From: Candidatus Kuenenia stuttgartensis
Lineage (GTDB): Bacteria; Pseudomonadota; Alphaproteobacteria; SMXS01
Assembly (NCBI GenBank): GCA_943329845.2
Contig: CALQFM020000004.1
Span: 1 to 64,000, forward strand
Direction of reading: 5' to 3'
DNA: 64,000 nucleotides
Positions 7,616 through 16,718 of this stretch are shown piece after piece. Position numbers and translations under genes: made by a program. The notes beneath the pieces were generated by a model. The model ran no database searches. It was given only the letters and a program-made list of their open reading frames with translations, and was not told the origin of the DNA. Positions within the stretch are counted from its first letter, which is position 1. Every line of letters begins with the position of its first letter.

Positions 7616-8527
7616 ATGGCCATCAGGTTCGACGGACGGGTCGCGATCGTCACGGGCGCCGGCGGCGGCGTGGGACGCGCGCACGCGATGGAGCTGGCCC
7701 GCAGGGGCGCGAAGGTCGTGGTCAACGACCTGGGCAGCGCCATCGACGGCAGCGGCGGCTCGAGCGCGGCGGCGGACGCCGTGGTGGCCGAGATCAGGGC
7801 GGCGGGCGGCGAGGCCATGTCCGACGGGTGCAGCGTCACCGACGAGGGCGGCGTCGCCAACATGGTCCAAAAGATCATGGATACCTGGGGGCGGATCGAC
7901 ATCCTGATCAACAATGCCGGCATCCTGCGCGACAAGACCTTCGCCAAGATGGACATCGCGGATTTCCGCGCCGTGCTTGAGGTTCACCTGATGGGCTCGG
8001 TGATCTGCTCGCGCGCCGTCTGGCCGATCATGCGCCAGCAGCAGTACGGCCGCATCGTCGTCACCACCTCGGTGACCGGCCTACATGGCAATTTCGGCCA
8101 GACCAACTACGGCGCCGCCAAGGCCGGCCTCTACGGCTTCATGAACGTGGCCAAGCTGGAAGGCGAGCGCGACAACATCCGCGTCAACACCATCTCGCCC
8201 TTCGCGCTCACCCGCATGACCGAAAGCATGATCACCGGCGAGCGCGCCGCCATGTACGCGCCCGAGCTGGTGTCGCCGGCGGTGATGTACCTGGTCAGCG
8301 AGGACGCGCCCACCGGCATGATCCTCAGCGCCGGCGCGGGCACCGTCTCGCGTGCCGCCATGGTCGAGACCCAGGGCGTGAATTTCGGCATGAACATCAC
8401 TGCCGAGGACGTAGCCGCCCACATCAACGAGATCGGCGATCTGTCGACCGCCAGGCCCATGCGCGACGCCGGAGAGCAGGGCAAGAAGAACGCCGCGACG
8501 CTGGCGACCGCGCCGCTCAAGGGCTGA
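7616..8527 (+). CDS. SDR family oxidoreductase, 3-hydroxyacyl-CoA dehydrogenase (MFE-2) type
   Basis: 303 residues. TGAGGGVG near residue 13 is an intact cofactor loop, NNAG follows, the catalytic Ser lies in TTSVTG and Y-G-A-A-K is the active-site YxxxK. The segment VVNDLGSAIDGSG and the C-terminal extension past residue 250 resemble the dehydrogenase domain of peroxisomal-type multifunctional enzyme 2, which oxidises (3R)-hydroxyacyl-CoA; other members act on steroids. GGGAG precedes ATG 7616 by about 9 bases. A strong terminator follows at 8554-8589, so it is probably the last gene of its unit. The exact substrate is inferred only. Confidence 0.85.
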   Translation: MAIRFDGRVAIVTGAGGGVGRAHAMELARRGAKVVVNDLGSAIDGSGGSSAAADAVVAEIRAAGGEAMSDGCSVTDEGGVANMVQKIMDTWGRIDILINNAGILRDKTFAKMDIADFRAVLEVHLMGSVICSRAVWPIMRQQQYGRIVVTTSVTGLHGNFGQTNYGAAKAGLYGFMNVAKLEGERDNIRVNTISPFALTRMTESMITGERAAMYAPELVSPAVMYLVSEDAPTGMILSAGAGTVSRAAMVETQGVNFGMNITAEDVAAHINEIGDLSTARPMRDAGEQGKKNAATLATAPLKG

Positions 8528-8553
8528 GCACGGATCGAGGGAGCGAGGGCAGG

Positions 8554-8589
8554 CCCGGCACCGCGGGGACACGGTGCCGGGTTTTCTTT
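8554..8589 (+). terminator. Intrinsic terminator after the SDR gene
   Basis: CCCGGCACCG and CGGTGCCGGG form a perfect 10-bp GC stem with an 8-base loop, followed by TTTTCTTT. It lies 26 bp after the SDR stop and just before the end of the convergent ribH. Confidence 0.9.
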
Positions 8590-8596
8590 GCCCGAC

Positions 8597-9097
8597 CTAG
8601 GCGGCTACCCTCACATCTCCCGCTTTCAGCCGCCGCATGTTGGCCAGCGTCTGCGCGCAGGCGGCCGCCACTTCCGTGCCCTTGACCACGAAGTGATCAC
8701 GGAAGAAGCGGTGGTGCTCGTCGTGTTCGTGGAAGTGCCGCGGCGTCAGCACGGCCGACAGTACCGGCACGTCGGTGTCGAGCTGCACCCGCATCAGCCC
8801 GCTGATCACGGCGTCGGAGACATATTCGTGGGCGTAGATGCCGCCATTGACGACCAGGCCGGTAGCGACGATGGCGTCATAGCGTCCCGATGCCGCCAGG
8901 ATCTTGGCGTGCAGCGGGATCTCGAACACGCCGGGAACCTCGAAGAAGTCCACGGCGCTTTCGGCAATGCCGCGTCTGTCCATCTCGCGGACGAACGCGG
9001 TCCGGCACTGGTCGACGATGTCGCGGTGCCAGCAGGCCTGGATGAAGGCGATCCGGCCGGTTTCGGTAGTCGGTTTGTTCTGGTTGCTCTGATTCAT
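8597..9097 (-). CDS. ribH: 6,7-dimethyl-8-ribityllumazine synthase, type II (RibH2-like)
   Basis: 166 residues. Joins 5-amino-6-ribitylaminouracil and dihydroxybutanone phosphate to make the direct precursor of riboflavin. FEVPGVFEIPLHAK is the substrate loop and TPRHFHEHDEHHRFF carries the catalytic His region; this His-rich form and the N-terminal MNQSN..K resemble RibH2 of Brucella (decameric) more than the icosahedral type. The ATG at 9097 follows GGGAG; the longer frame reaching 9145 would run into the riboswitch expression platform and is rejected. The gene stands alone, controlled by the FMN riboswitch 85 bp upstream, rather than in a ribDEAH operon. Confidence 0.93.
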   Translation of the reverse strand: MNQSNQNKPTTETGRIAFIQACWHRDIVDQCRTAFVREMDRRGIAESAVDFFEVPGVFEIPLHAKILAASGRYDAIVATGLVVNGGIYAHEYVSDAVISGLMRVQLDTDVPVLSAVLTPRHFHEHDEHHRFFRDHFVVKGTEVAAACAQTLANMRRLKAGDVRVAA

Positions 9098-9182
9098 GGT
9101 GCTCCCTTTCGCAAAGCAAGAATCAGGGCGCACGGGCCAAAGCACGGCGATCCGCTTGCGCGCATGCCGCTCTGGTTATCCC

Positions 9183-9321
9183 GTTCTCTTCCATCCGGAC
9201 TGTGACCGTCGGCTTCGGAATCGCACCGAATCTGCTGACCCTGGGGATAGTCTCCCAGGCGCTCGCGGGCTTGCGCCGAAGCGCTTACCGCCGGTGGGGA
9301 CTTTCACCCCGCCCCGAGAAC
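9183..9321 (-). promoter_or_regulatory. FMN riboswitch (RFN element)
   Basis: Read on the minus strand the region has the RFN core in order: GGGGCGGGGTGAAAGTCCCC, ACCGGCGGTA, AGCCCGCGAGCG, GGTCAGCAGATTCGGTG and CCGACGGTCACAGTCCGGAT. P1 is closed by GTTCTC (9321-9316) pairing with GAGAAC (9188-9183). It ends 85 bases before ribH. No intrinsic terminator with T-run lies between, so control is more likely of translation initiation, lowering lumazine synthase when FMN is plentiful. Confidence 0.96.
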
Positions 9322-9394
9322 GCGCCGCGCCGGACCATCCGACACGGCAGACTGTTTTTAGCGTGGGAGTTACGGCCGTGCAACGGCCGTTGGA

Positions 9395-9955
9395 TCAGCC
9401 CGCGTCCTCGATGACGACGGCGGCGGCGCGCTTGGCCTGCCTCGCGGCGATCGGCGCGCCGAACTCGTGGGCGACGGCGATGGCGCCTTCGTGCAGCAGC
9501 AGCAGTTGCTGTGCCAGGTTGCGCGGGTCCTTCAGCCGCGCCGACGTGGCGTTCTCCAGCATATAGTCGAACACGGCGCGCTTCTGGGCGGCGGCGGCGG
9601 CGTGCACCGGGTTGGTGACCGGGCCATACTCGCAGGCCGCCTTCATGAACACGCAGCCGTTGAAGCCTTCGCGCTCGAACCATTCCTCCAGCGCGTCGAA
9701 GATTGCGAGCAGCCGCTCGCCCGGCTCTTCGGCGAGGCTGTCGGCGCGCCCGCGCAGCCAGGCGATGTAGCGCGCGCCTTCCACCTCGAGCGCGGCGACG
9801 ATCAGCTCGTCCTTGGACTTGAAGTGGTTGTAGAGCGTCATCTTGGCGACGCCGGCCTCGGCCAGGATGGTGTCGATTCCGGTGGCGTGGAATCCGTCGC
9901 GCTGGAACAGGGCGGCGGCGGTGTCGACGAGATGGTCGCGCTTGGGACTTGGCAT
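9395..9955 (-). CDS. TetR/AcrR family transcriptional regulator
   Basis: 186 residues. The N-terminal HTH (residues about 8-52) contains the typical GIDTILAEAGVAKMTLYNHF recognition region; the C-terminal ligand domain has the ACEYGPVTNPVHAAA..K segment seen in many family members. These act as dimeric repressors released by a small ligand. A palindrome at 9967-9982 lies 12 bp upstream of the start and is probably its own operator. Targets are not certain: the flanking genes on this strand (patatin upstream, ribH downstream) do not share the palindrome in their promoters as far as I can see. Confidence 0.9.
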   Translation of the reverse strand: MPSPKRDHLVDTAAALFQRDGFHATGIDTILAEAGVAKMTLYNHFKSKDELIVAALEVEGARYIAWLRGRADSLAEEPGERLLAIFDALEEWFEREGFNGCVFMKAACEYGPVTNPVHAAAAAQKRAVFDYMLENATSARLKDPRNLAQQLLLLHEGAIAVAHEFGAPIAARQAKRAAAVVIEDAG

Positions 9956-9966
9956 GGCTATCGAGG

Positions 9967-9982
9967 TAAACAGGTCTGTTCA
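9967..9982. promoter_or_regulatory. Likely TetR operator
   Basis: TAAACAGGTCTGTTCA is an imperfect palindrome with AACAG and CTGTT arms about GT. It lies just before the TetR start codon, the usual place for autoregulation, and resembles the AACAG-N2-CTGTT type of TetR-family site. Binding by this protein is inference. Confidence 0.6.
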
Positions 9983-10104
9983 CATATATGTAGTGGTGCC
10001 TCTGACTTCACGCAACAGGATTTGGGCGACTCACGATATCGTGTGGAAATCTTGGTCAAGAGCTTGATTGGCAATCCGCCCAACCGTGCCGCCTGCGCGA
10101 CGCC

Positions 10105-11880
10105 TCACAACAAGCCCCGGTCTGTCAGGTCCTTTTTGATGGCGTCCAGCGCCTTGTCCTTGATCAGAGACTTGAGCTTGCTTTTCGCGATCCATCCGAT
10201 GAGGTCGGCGATCGCGCCGTCGCCCATGCCGAGACTTTTCAGCAGACCCTTGACGGTGCCGCTCGATACCTTGCCCGCACGGTCGGCGATCTTTGCCTTC
10301 AGTTTTGCTTCGACGTCGGTCTTGTAGTCGAGATGGGGCCAGGCCGGCGCCTGGCATTCCACCGCGGCGCTGCCGACGAGCGGGATCAGCTGGACGAAAT
10401 CCCTGTCCGGAACCCAGGGGCCATTGGGCATGGGCCTAGAGAGGGACTGAAAAGGCGTGAGTGTTCCCGCGGCGTCGAAAGCGGAGGTCCATTGGTGGAC
10501 GACGGGGTTGTCCTTGTGGATGGCGAGGTGCGTGCGCAGGAATTGCTGGCAGTTGCGCCGTCCAAGGAAGAAATCGTGGCTGCGCAGCTTCTCGTTCACG
10601 AAGCCTGCGAAGCCGCCCAGGCCGGCCGAGGCGATATGTGTCTGACCCGTTGGCAACTCGCCGCGGGTTGGGGCAATAAGGAAGCGGCTATAGACGTTCT
10701 CGTGTAGCGCCAGCATGATCTCGTCCGGTCGAAAACGTGCCTGACGTTTCATGGTGCCCAGCAGGTTGAGGGCCGTGGAGAACATATCCGGCCGCGCGCC
10801 CGCGAAGCCCATCTCATGCGCGCGGCCTTCGTCGTCCGGAAAGGGATCGATCATCAGAAGCGCCCTGTCGGCCTCGACCGCATCGCGCGGATTGCGTTCG
10901 TCCGGAGCCCCCGAAAGGGCTACGCGGGCGAATTCCAGTGGCTCGTTGTTCACGACTCCGCCGTCGATGGTCCAGAAGTCGTAAGTCGGTTCCAGTTCGG
11001 CGGGCTTCATGTCCGGTGAAACAGTGGGTGGCGTGCCGTCATCCGGCGCGCCTCCGGGCCGCGACCAGATCTTGGCATCATATACCTGACGCGAGTTCTG
11101 GAAGCGCCGCGCGGGCAGGCCAACGGGGAACGCGGATGTGGATAGCGCCGCATCGAGCAATCTTTTCCAGCCGTCCTGTGGGGTTCCCTGGGTGCCCGGA
11201 AAGTTCACCGGACTGGCCGCTGTCGGCATCGCCTCGGGCTTGCCATTGCCTGTACCGCTGACCGCGAAGTGAGCGTAGTCGCCATGGGTCAGCACGCGGT
11301 GCCCGCGCACCGGATCGGCCGCCACCATCTGGATCAGGTACGGGACACCCCGCAGATTGGCGATGCTGAGGTAGAGTTGCAGCGGATTGGCTATCCAGCC
11401 CGGCTTAGGCACATCAGGCCCGCTGATCGCGGTGCGCGTGGCTTTCGCCAGGGTTGCCGCCACATCGTCCAGTGCAGTGCCATCCAGCAGCGAGTAGATG
11501 TTTCCGTCGGCACCGATATCCCTGGTGCCGAGCATGTTGGCGAGATCGATGCCCGACACCCAGCATTTGTAGAAAAGGTTCTTCGCCATGGCCGCCGTGT
11601 CGGTGGGCGAGCGTACCGGCGTGTGACCGGTGAATGGCACCATGGCGACCAGGGCGCTTGCAATGCCGCCGGCCGAGGCGCCGGACGATGCGCGAATGAC
11701 CACCTTGTGGCTCGGGACGGCGGGACCGCCATTGAGGGCCGCCAGCTTCGCTGCCTCCCATTCGCCGAGCGCTTCGAAGAGGAAATCCAGAACGCCCGCC
11801 GTATAAGCGCCAGCGGACACCGCGCCGGCCATAACCAGACCAAGCTCGAAAGTCTCCGGCGCTGGTTTGCGCTTTTGCAT
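10105..11880 (-). CDS. Patatin-like phospholipase family protein
   Basis: 591 residues. The hydrolase elbow is G67-A-S69-A-G71 and the dyad Asp is in D306-G-G, the order and motifs of patatin-like Ser-Asp acyl hydrolases. The first loop is GLVMAGAVSAGAYTAGVLDF rather than the usual GGGxRG, so the oxyanion hole is of a variant type. About 280 residues follow the DGG motif, ending in a basic, Lys-rich helical tail (residues about 540-591) that could bind membranes. ATG 11880 is chosen because GGAAGGTG precedes it; a 66-codon upstream extension is GC-skewed shadow. The gene is transcribed away from ettA. Substrate is probably a phospholipid or other acyl lipid. Confidence 0.8.
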   Translation of the reverse strand: MQKRKPAPETFELGLVMAGAVSAGAYTAGVLDFLFEALGEWEAAKLAALNGGPAVPSHKVVIRASSGASAGGIASALVAMVPFTGHTPVRSPTDTAAMAKNLFYKCWVSGIDLANMLGTRDIGADGNIYSLLDGTALDDVAATLAKATRTAISGPDVPKPGWIANPLQLYLSIANLRGVPYLIQMVAADPVRGHRVLTHGDYAHFAVSGTGNGKPEAMPTAASPVNFPGTQGTPQDGWKRLLDAALSTSAFPVGLPARRFQNSRQVYDAKIWSRPGGAPDDGTPPTVSPDMKPAELEPTYDFWTIDGGVVNNEPLEFARVALSGAPDERNPRDAVEADRALLMIDPFPDDEGRAHEMGFAGARPDMFSTALNLLGTMKRQARFRPDEIMLALHENVYSRFLIAPTRGELPTGQTHIASAGLGGFAGFVNEKLRSHDFFLGRRNCQQFLRTHLAIHKDNPVVHQWTSAFDAAGTLTPFQSLSRPMPNGPWVPDRDFVQLIPLVGSAAVECQAPAWPHLDYKTDVEAKLKAKIADRAGKVSSGTVKGLLKSLGMGDGAIADLIGWIAKSKLKSLIKDKALDAIKKDLTDRGLL

Positions 11881-12095
11881 AATATCACCTTCCAGAAACG
11901 ATCCGCCCACGCGGCGCATAATGCAGCCGCTCCCGCCCCGGTAGAGAGGCTCATACAATAGATTTCGCTCTTCAAGCAATTTTCGCCCGAGGCGGCCGCC
12001 GTCCATGTCGATCTGTGCGATCGTCCGCCGACACACTCGACGAAGCGGCCTTCCTCCCGCTATAAACCGCCCACCCAATCAACAGGAGTCGTCCC

Positions 12096-13778
12096 GTGGC
12101 CTCGTACCAGTACGTCTACGTCATGAAAGGTCTGTCAAAGTCCTATCCGGGCGGCAAGACGGTCATCAAGGACATCACGCTGCAGTTCCTGCCGGGCGCC
12201 AAGATCGGCGTGCTGGGCGTCAATGGCGCGGGCAAGTCGACCCTGCTGAAGATCATGGCCGGCCGCGACACCGACTTCCAGGGCGAGGCGTGGGCCGCCG
12301 AGGGCATCCAGATCGGCTATCTGGAGCAGGAGCCGCATCTCGACGCCACCAAGGACGTGTTCGGCAACGTCATGGACGGCGTGCATGCGACCCAGTCGCT
12401 GATCGACGAGTTCAACGAGGTCACCGGCAAGCTGGGCGACGAGATGTCCGACGACGACATGGCCAAGCTCTACGAGCGCATGGGCGAGCTGCAGGAGCAG
12501 ATCGACGCGGTCGACGGCTGGAACATCGACCGCCAGGTCGAGATCGCCATGGACGCGCTGCGGTGCCCGGCGGGCGACGCCGACGTCACCACCCTGTCGG
12601 GCGGCGAGCGCCGCCGCGTGGCGCTGGCCCGGCTGCTGCTGCAGAAGCCCGACATGCTGCTGCTCGACGAACCGACCAACCATCTGGACGCCGAGAGTGT
12701 CGCCTGGCTCGAGCACTTCCTCGCCGAATATCCCGGCACCGTGCTGATGGTCACCCATGACCGCTACTTCCTCGACAACGTCACCAGCTGGATCCTGGAG
12801 CTGGACCGCGGCCGCGGCATCCCCTACGAGGGCAACTATTCCAACTGGCTGGTGCAGAAGGCCAAGCGGCTGGAGCAGGAGGGCCGCGAGGACGCCTCGC
12901 GCCAGCGCCAGCTCGCCGAGGAGCTCGAGTGGGTGCGCCAGTCGCCCAAGGCGCGCCAGGCCAAGTCGAAGGCCCGCCTCAAGGCCTATGACGAACTGCT
13001 GGACAAGGCCAACGAGCGCCAGACCACCGGCACCGCGAAGATCGTCATTCCGCCCGGCCCGCGCCTGGGCAATGTGGTGATCGAGGCCAAGAACATCTCG
13101 AAGGGCTATGGCGAGAACCTGCTGATCGACGATCTCAGCTTCCTGATGCCGCCGGGCGCCATCGTCGGCGTCATCGGCCCCAACGGCGCCGGCAAGACGA
13201 CGCTGTTTCGCATGATCACCGGGCAGGAGACGCCCGACACCGGCACCTTCAAGGTCGGCGAGACGGTGAAGCTGGGCTATGTGGACCAGTCGCGCGACGC
13301 GCTCGATCCCAACAAGAACGTTTGGGAGGAAATCTCCGGCGGCGTCGACGTGCTGCATCTGGGCAAGATCGACGTGCCGAGCCGCGCCTACACCGGCGCC
13401 TTCAACTTCAAGGGCGTCGACCAGCAGAAGAAGGTCGGCATCCTGTCGGGCGGCGAGCGCAACCGCGTCCACCTGGCCAAGATGCTGAAGGAGGGCAACA
13501 ACCTGCTGCTCCTCGACGAACCGACTAACGATCTGGACGTCGATACGCTCCGGGCGCTGGAGGAGGCGCTGGAGGAGTTCGCCGGCTGCGCGATCATCAT
13601 CAGCCATGATCGCTGGTTCCTCGACCGCATCTGCACCCATATCATCGCCTATGAGGGCGAGAGCCGGGTGGTGTGGTTCGAAGGCAACTACCAGGACTAC
13701 GAGGCCGACCGCAAACGCCGCCTGGGCGCCGAGGCCGACCAGCCCCACCGCATCCGCTTCAAGAAGTTCGCGGCGTAA
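12096..13778 (+). CDS. ettA: Energy-dependent translational throttle protein EttA (ABC-F)
   Basis: 560 residues from a GTG with CAGGAG upstream. Two ABC ATPase domains in one chain without membrane segments: first Walker [10 protein letters not shown] near residue 42, signature [12 protein letters not shown] and Walker [12 protein letters not shown]; second [21 protein letters not shown] and [12 protein letters not shown] linker rich in charged residues ([20 protein letters not shown]) joins them. Near-colinear with E. coli EttA (about 555 residues), which binds the ribosomal E site and gates the first peptide bond according to the ATP/ADP ratio. It starts 215 bp from the divergent patatin gene and ends 18 bp before the convergent mlaA. 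Confidence 0.95.
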   Translation: MASYQYVYVMKGLSKSYPGGKTVIKDITLQFLPGAKIGVLGVNGAGKSTLLKIMAGRDTDFQGEAWAAEGIQIGYLEQEPHLDATKDVFGNVMDGVHATQSLIDEFNEVTGKLGDEMSDDDMAKLYERMGELQEQIDAVDGWNIDRQVEIAMDALRCPAGDADVTTLSGGERRRVALARLLLQKPDMLLLDEPTNHLDAESVAWLEHFLAEYPGTVLMVTHDRYFLDNVTSWILELDRGRGIPYEGNYSNWLVQKAKRLEQEGREDASRQRQLAEELEWVRQSPKARQAKSKARLKAYDELLDKANERQTTGTAKIVIPPGPRLGNVVIEAKNISKGYGENLLIDDLSFLMPPGAIVGVIGPNGAGKTTLFRMITGQETPDTGTFKVGETVKLGYVDQSRDALDPNKNVWEEISGGVDVLHLGKIDVPSRAYTGAFNFKGVDQQKKVGILSGGERNRVHLAKMLKEGNNLLLLDEPTNDLDVDTLRALEEALEEFAGCAIIISHDRWFLDRICTHIIAYEGESRVVWFEGNYQDYEADRKRRLGAEADQPHRIRFKKFAA

Positions 13779-13796
13779 GTCCGCTATTGGCGAGGA

Positions 13797-14642
13797 TTAC
13801 GGAGCCGGTGTCGGCGCCCCGGGCGCAGGCGCCGCGGGTGCGTCCAGGTCCTCGTATTCCTCGAAGCCCGGCGCGCTGTTCTCGCCTTCGTCGGGCGCGG
13901 CGCCGTTGAGCACTTCCGACCGGCGGTTCTGCCGGTAGGCGCTGCGCAGCGTGGCGTAGGTATCGAGGGATTCGCGGCGCAACTGGTCGACCATGTCCAG
14001 GTTGCGGGCGCGGGCGTCGAGGCCGCCGAGCGCGATACGGCCCATCGAAAGCCCGCTGACATTGGCATGGTCGATGCCGATGGTGACAGGATCGGCGAAG
14101 GTATCGGCGGCGGTGCCGAAGCCGTCGCGCACCGTGGACGGGCCGAGGATCGGCAGGACCAGATACGGACCTTCGCCGACTCCCCAAACGGCGAAAGTCT
14201 GGCCGAAATCTTCGTTGTGGCGGGGCATTTCGAAGTCGCTCGCCACGTCGAAGATGCCGCCGATGCCCAGCGTGCTGTTGGTCAGGAACCGCCCCAGGGT
14301 CATGCCGCCGCGGTTTGCCTCTCCCTGCAGCATGTCGTTCACGAAGGTCAGCGGCTCGCCCAGATTGTGCAGGAACACGGTGACCCGCTCCTCGACGAAA
14401 TTCGGCAGGATGAAGTGGTAGACCTCGGCGAGCGGCCGGATCAGCGCCTTGTCCAGGAACTCGTTGAAGCCGAAGATCGCCCGGTTCGTGGGCTCCAGCG
14501 GATCGTTGAGCCGCTTGTACTCGGCATGTGCCGCCGGATCCGTGGGGACGGTGGCGCAACCTGCGAGCAGCATGCTGGCCACAGCCGCGAATGAGATGTT
14601 CCTGAGGGTGCGGCTGATGGTCTTGGGACGTGGAGTTGGCAC
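13797..14642 (-). CDS. mlaA: MlaA family lipoprotein (VacJ), outer-membrane lipid asymmetry
   Basis: 281 residues. The signal peptide ends in a lipobox L-L-A-G-C29. The body has the MlaA hallmarks NDPLEPTNRAIFGFNEFLDK, PNFVEERVTVFLHNLGEP and GEGPYLVLPILGPSTVRDGFG. MlaA sits in the outer membrane with porins and passes misplaced phospholipids to MlaC. No mlaC or mlaFEDB gene is adjacent here, so it is encoded alone. The C-terminus is an Ala/Pro-rich tail (about 20 residues) not needed in the family. Confidence 0.93.
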   Translation of the reverse strand: MPTPRPKTISRTLRNISFAAVASMLLAGCATVPTDPAAHAEYKRLNDPLEPTNRAIFGFNEFLDKALIRPLAEVYHFILPNFVEERVTVFLHNLGEPLTFVNDMLQGEANRGGMTLGRFLTNSTLGIGGIFDVASDFEMPRHNEDFGQTFAVWGVGEGPYLVLPILGPSTVRDGFGTAADTFADPVTIGIDHANVSGLSMGRIALGGLDARARNLDMVDQLRRESLDTYATLRSAYRQNRRSEVLNGAAPDEGENSAPGFEEYEDLDAPAAPAPGAPTPAP

Positions 14643-14772
14643 GGCGCCCTGTTCTCCGGCGGGAATGGTGATTGGCTACGGCGTATTGGCCTAACGCGAC
14701 CATATCCCAACATGTTCCGGGGATGCTACAGCTTCGCATATTGGCGGGGCGGCCATGCAGATGGCTGTTGAT

Positions 14773-14794
14773 TATATAAGGATATCTTTATATA
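14773..14794. promoter_or_regulatory. Palindromic operator of the methionine operon (SahR-like site)
   Basis: TATATAAGGATATCTTTATA with its flanking bases is a 22-bp palindrome centred on GATATC, with one mismatched pair (14780/14787). It lies 39 bp upstream of the ArsR-methyltransferase start in an AT-rich island of otherwise GC-rich DNA. ArsR-family regulators bind AT-rich palindromes of this kind, and SahR regulators of methionine genes have been described with similar sites. Assignment to this regulator is inference. Confidence 0.75.
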
Positions 14795-14832
14795 TGCATA
14801 CGGAGTTCACTTAGGGAAAGCGGCCGACACCG

Positions 14833-15801
14833 ATGGAAGACCTGCTGGCAGCATTGAAAGCGGCGGCCGAGCCGACCAGGCTGCGGCTGCTGGCGCTGCT
14901 CGAATACAACGAACTGACGGTTTCAGAGTTGACCCAGATCCTGGGGCAGTCACAGCCGCGCGTTTCCCGCCATCTGAAATTGATGGCGGAAGCCGGACTC
15001 GTGGAGCGGTTCTCGGAAGGCACCTGGGCGTTCTACCGGGTCTCCGACAACGAGCTGGGCCGGGCGCTGACCCGGGCGATCGTCGACCTGATCGTCGAGG
15101 AGGATCCGGTGCTGGCGCGCGACCTGGAGCGGCTGGAGCAGGTCAAGGCAGCCCGCGCCGAATCCGCCGCCGCGTACTTCACCGAGAACGCCGCCATCTG
15201 GGATACCATCCGCTCGCTCTACATGCCCGAGGCCGAAGTCGAGAAGGCGGTGCTGGAACTGCTGGGCAGCGAGTCCGTCTCCAAGCTCCTCGACATCGGC
15301 ACCGGCACCGGCCGCATGCTGTCGATCTTCGCCGGGCAGATCGAGCGCGGCCTGGGTGTCGACATGAACCGCGAGATGCTGGCGGTCGCCCGTGCCAACC
15401 TGGCGCAGGCGCAGATCCAGAACTGCCAGGTGCGCCAGGGCGACATGTACAATCTCGGCCTCGCCACCGCCGATTTCGACGTCGCCGTATTCCATCAGGT
15501 GCTGCACTTCGCCGAGGATCCGGCGGCGGCGGTACAGGAGGCCGCGCGCGTGCTGCGGCCCGACGGCAGGTTGCTGATCGTCGACTTCGCGCCCCACAAT
15601 CTGGAATTCCTGCGCACCGAGCACGCCCATCGGCGGCTGGGCTTCAGTGACGACGAAATCGCCGGCATGTGCCGCGCGGCGGGGTTTGGCGACGTCTCGA
15701 TCCGACATCTCGTCGGCGGCGAACTGACCGTCACCGTCTGGCTCGCCGGCAAGCCCGGGCACCGGAGCGTGCCGCTGCATATTGTAAGGAAAAGCTCATG
15801 A
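14833..15801 (+). CDS. ArsR-type regulator fused to a SAM-dependent methyltransferase domain (SahR-like)
   Basis: 322 residues. Residues 1-90 are a winged HTH of the ArsR family (SELTQILGQSQPRVSRHLKL recognition helix) without the metal-binding CxC motif. Residues about 115-300 are a class I methyltransferase fold with motif I LLDIGTGTGR (D154 to R161) and VLRPDGRLLIVD. Regulators of this architecture next to metF/metH were characterised as SahR, which uses the methyltransferase-like domain to sense S-adenosylhomocysteine. The ATG at 14833 is the first in frame after the palindrome. It overlaps metF by 4 bp, so it heads and probably autoregulates a four-gene methionine operon. Catalysis by the second domain is not excluded. 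Confidence 0.9.
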   Translation: MEDLLAALKAAAEPTRLRLLALLEYNELTVSELTQILGQSQPRVSRHLKLMAEAGLVERFSEGTWAFYRVSDNELGRALTRAIVDLIVEEDPVLARDLERLEQVKAARAESAAAYFTENAAIWDTIRSLYMPEAEVEKAVLELLGSESVSKLLDIGTGTGRMLSIFAGQIERGLGVDMNREMLAVARANLAQAQIQNCQVRQGDMYNLGLATADFDVAVFHQVLHFAEDPAAAVQEAARVLRPDGRLLIVDFAPHNLEFLRTEHAHRRLGFSDDEIAGMCRAAGFGDVSIRHLVGGELTVTVWLAGKPGHRSVPLHIVRKSS

Positions 15802-16718
15802 GCTCGCTGGCCGCGACCATCGACCAGGCGACCGCGTTCTCGCTGCTGGACTGGGATCCGGGCCCGCTGAGCGTGTCGTTCGAGTTCTTCCCGCCCAACA
15901 GCGAGAAGATGGAGGAGACGCTGTGGACCGCCATCAAGCGGCTGGAGCCGCTGGCGCCGGACTTCGTTTCGGTCACCTACGGCGCGGGCGGCTCGACGCG
16001 CGAGCGCACCCACAACACGGTGGCGCGCATCCTGAAGGAGACCAGCCTTACTCCGGCGGCGCACCTGACCTGCGTCGGCGCCTCGCGCGGCGAGATCGAC
16101 GACATCGCCCGTCGCTACTGGGACGAGGGCGTGCGCCACATCGTCGCCCTGCGCGGCGATCCGGCCGACGGCGCGTCGCAGTACACGCCGCATGAGGGCG
16201 GCTATGCCTATGCCGCCGACCTGGTTTCGGGGCTGAAGCGGATCGGCGATTTCGACATCTCGGTGGCGGGCTATCCGGATGTGCATCCCGCCGCGCCCAG
16301 CGCCCAGTTCGACCTGGATTACCTGCGCAGGAAGGTCGATGCGGGCGCCAGCCGGGTGATCACGCAGTATTTCTTCGACCCGGCCACGTTCCTGCGTTTT
16401 CGGGACAAGGCGCGGGCGGCCGGGGTTAAGGCGCCGATCGTGCCGGGGATCATGCCGGTCACCAACTTCGCCCAGGTCAAGCGGTTCAGCGCCGGCTGCG
16501 GCGCCGTCGTGCCGGACTGGCTGGGCCGCCATTTCGACGGGCTCGACGACGACCCGGCGACCACGCGCCTGGTGGCGAGCGCCATCGTCGCCGAACAATG
16601 CCGGCAGCTCATCGCCGCCGGCGTCCATGAATTCCACTTTTACACGCTGAACCGCGCGGAGCTGACGGCGGGCATCTGTCACCTGCTCGGCCTGCGCGCC
16701 AAGGAGGCCGGACAATGA
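15798..16718 (+). CDS. metF: Methylenetetrahydrofolate reductase
   Basis: 306 residues. [16 protein letters not shown] at the start, [21 protein letters not shown] and [14 protein letters not shown] are the conserved blocks of the FAD-dependent TIM-barrel reductase; the conserved catalytic Glu is in FEFFPP. It reduces 5,10-methylene-THF to 5-methyl-THF, the methyl donor for MetH. Starts in ATGA overlap with the SahR-like gene and ends in ATGA overlap with metH part 1, so all three are translationally coupled. Confidence 0.96.
   Translation: MSSLAATIDQATAFSLLDWDPGPLSVSFEFFPPNSEKMEETLWTAIKRLEPLAPDFVSVTYGAGGSTRERTHNTVARILKETSLTPAAHLTCVGASRGEIDDIARRYWDEGVRHIVALRGDPADGASQYTPHEGGYAYAADLVSGLKRIGDFDISVAGYPDVHPAAPSAQFDLDYLRRKVDAGASRVITQYFFDPATFLRFRDKARAAGVKAPIVPGIMPVTNFAQVKRFSAGCGAVVPDWLGRHFDGLDDDPATTRLVASAIVAEQCRQLIAAGVHEFHFYTLNRAELTAGICHLLGLRAKEAGQ

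Noticed and set aside
9372-9390. ACGGCCGT-GCA-ACGGCCGT hairpin as terminator of the TetR gene
   Set aside because: No T-run follows on the minus strand; it may be a weak pause or chance palindrome.
9202-9414. Short plus-strand coding frames over the FMN riboswitch
   Set aside because: The region is explained by the riboswitch on the other strand; no ribosome binding site.
12135-13748. Minus-strand open frame of 537 codons opposite ettA
   Set aside because: Low-complexity L/V/A/D composition, no ribosome binding site, and it mirrors every motif of EttA.
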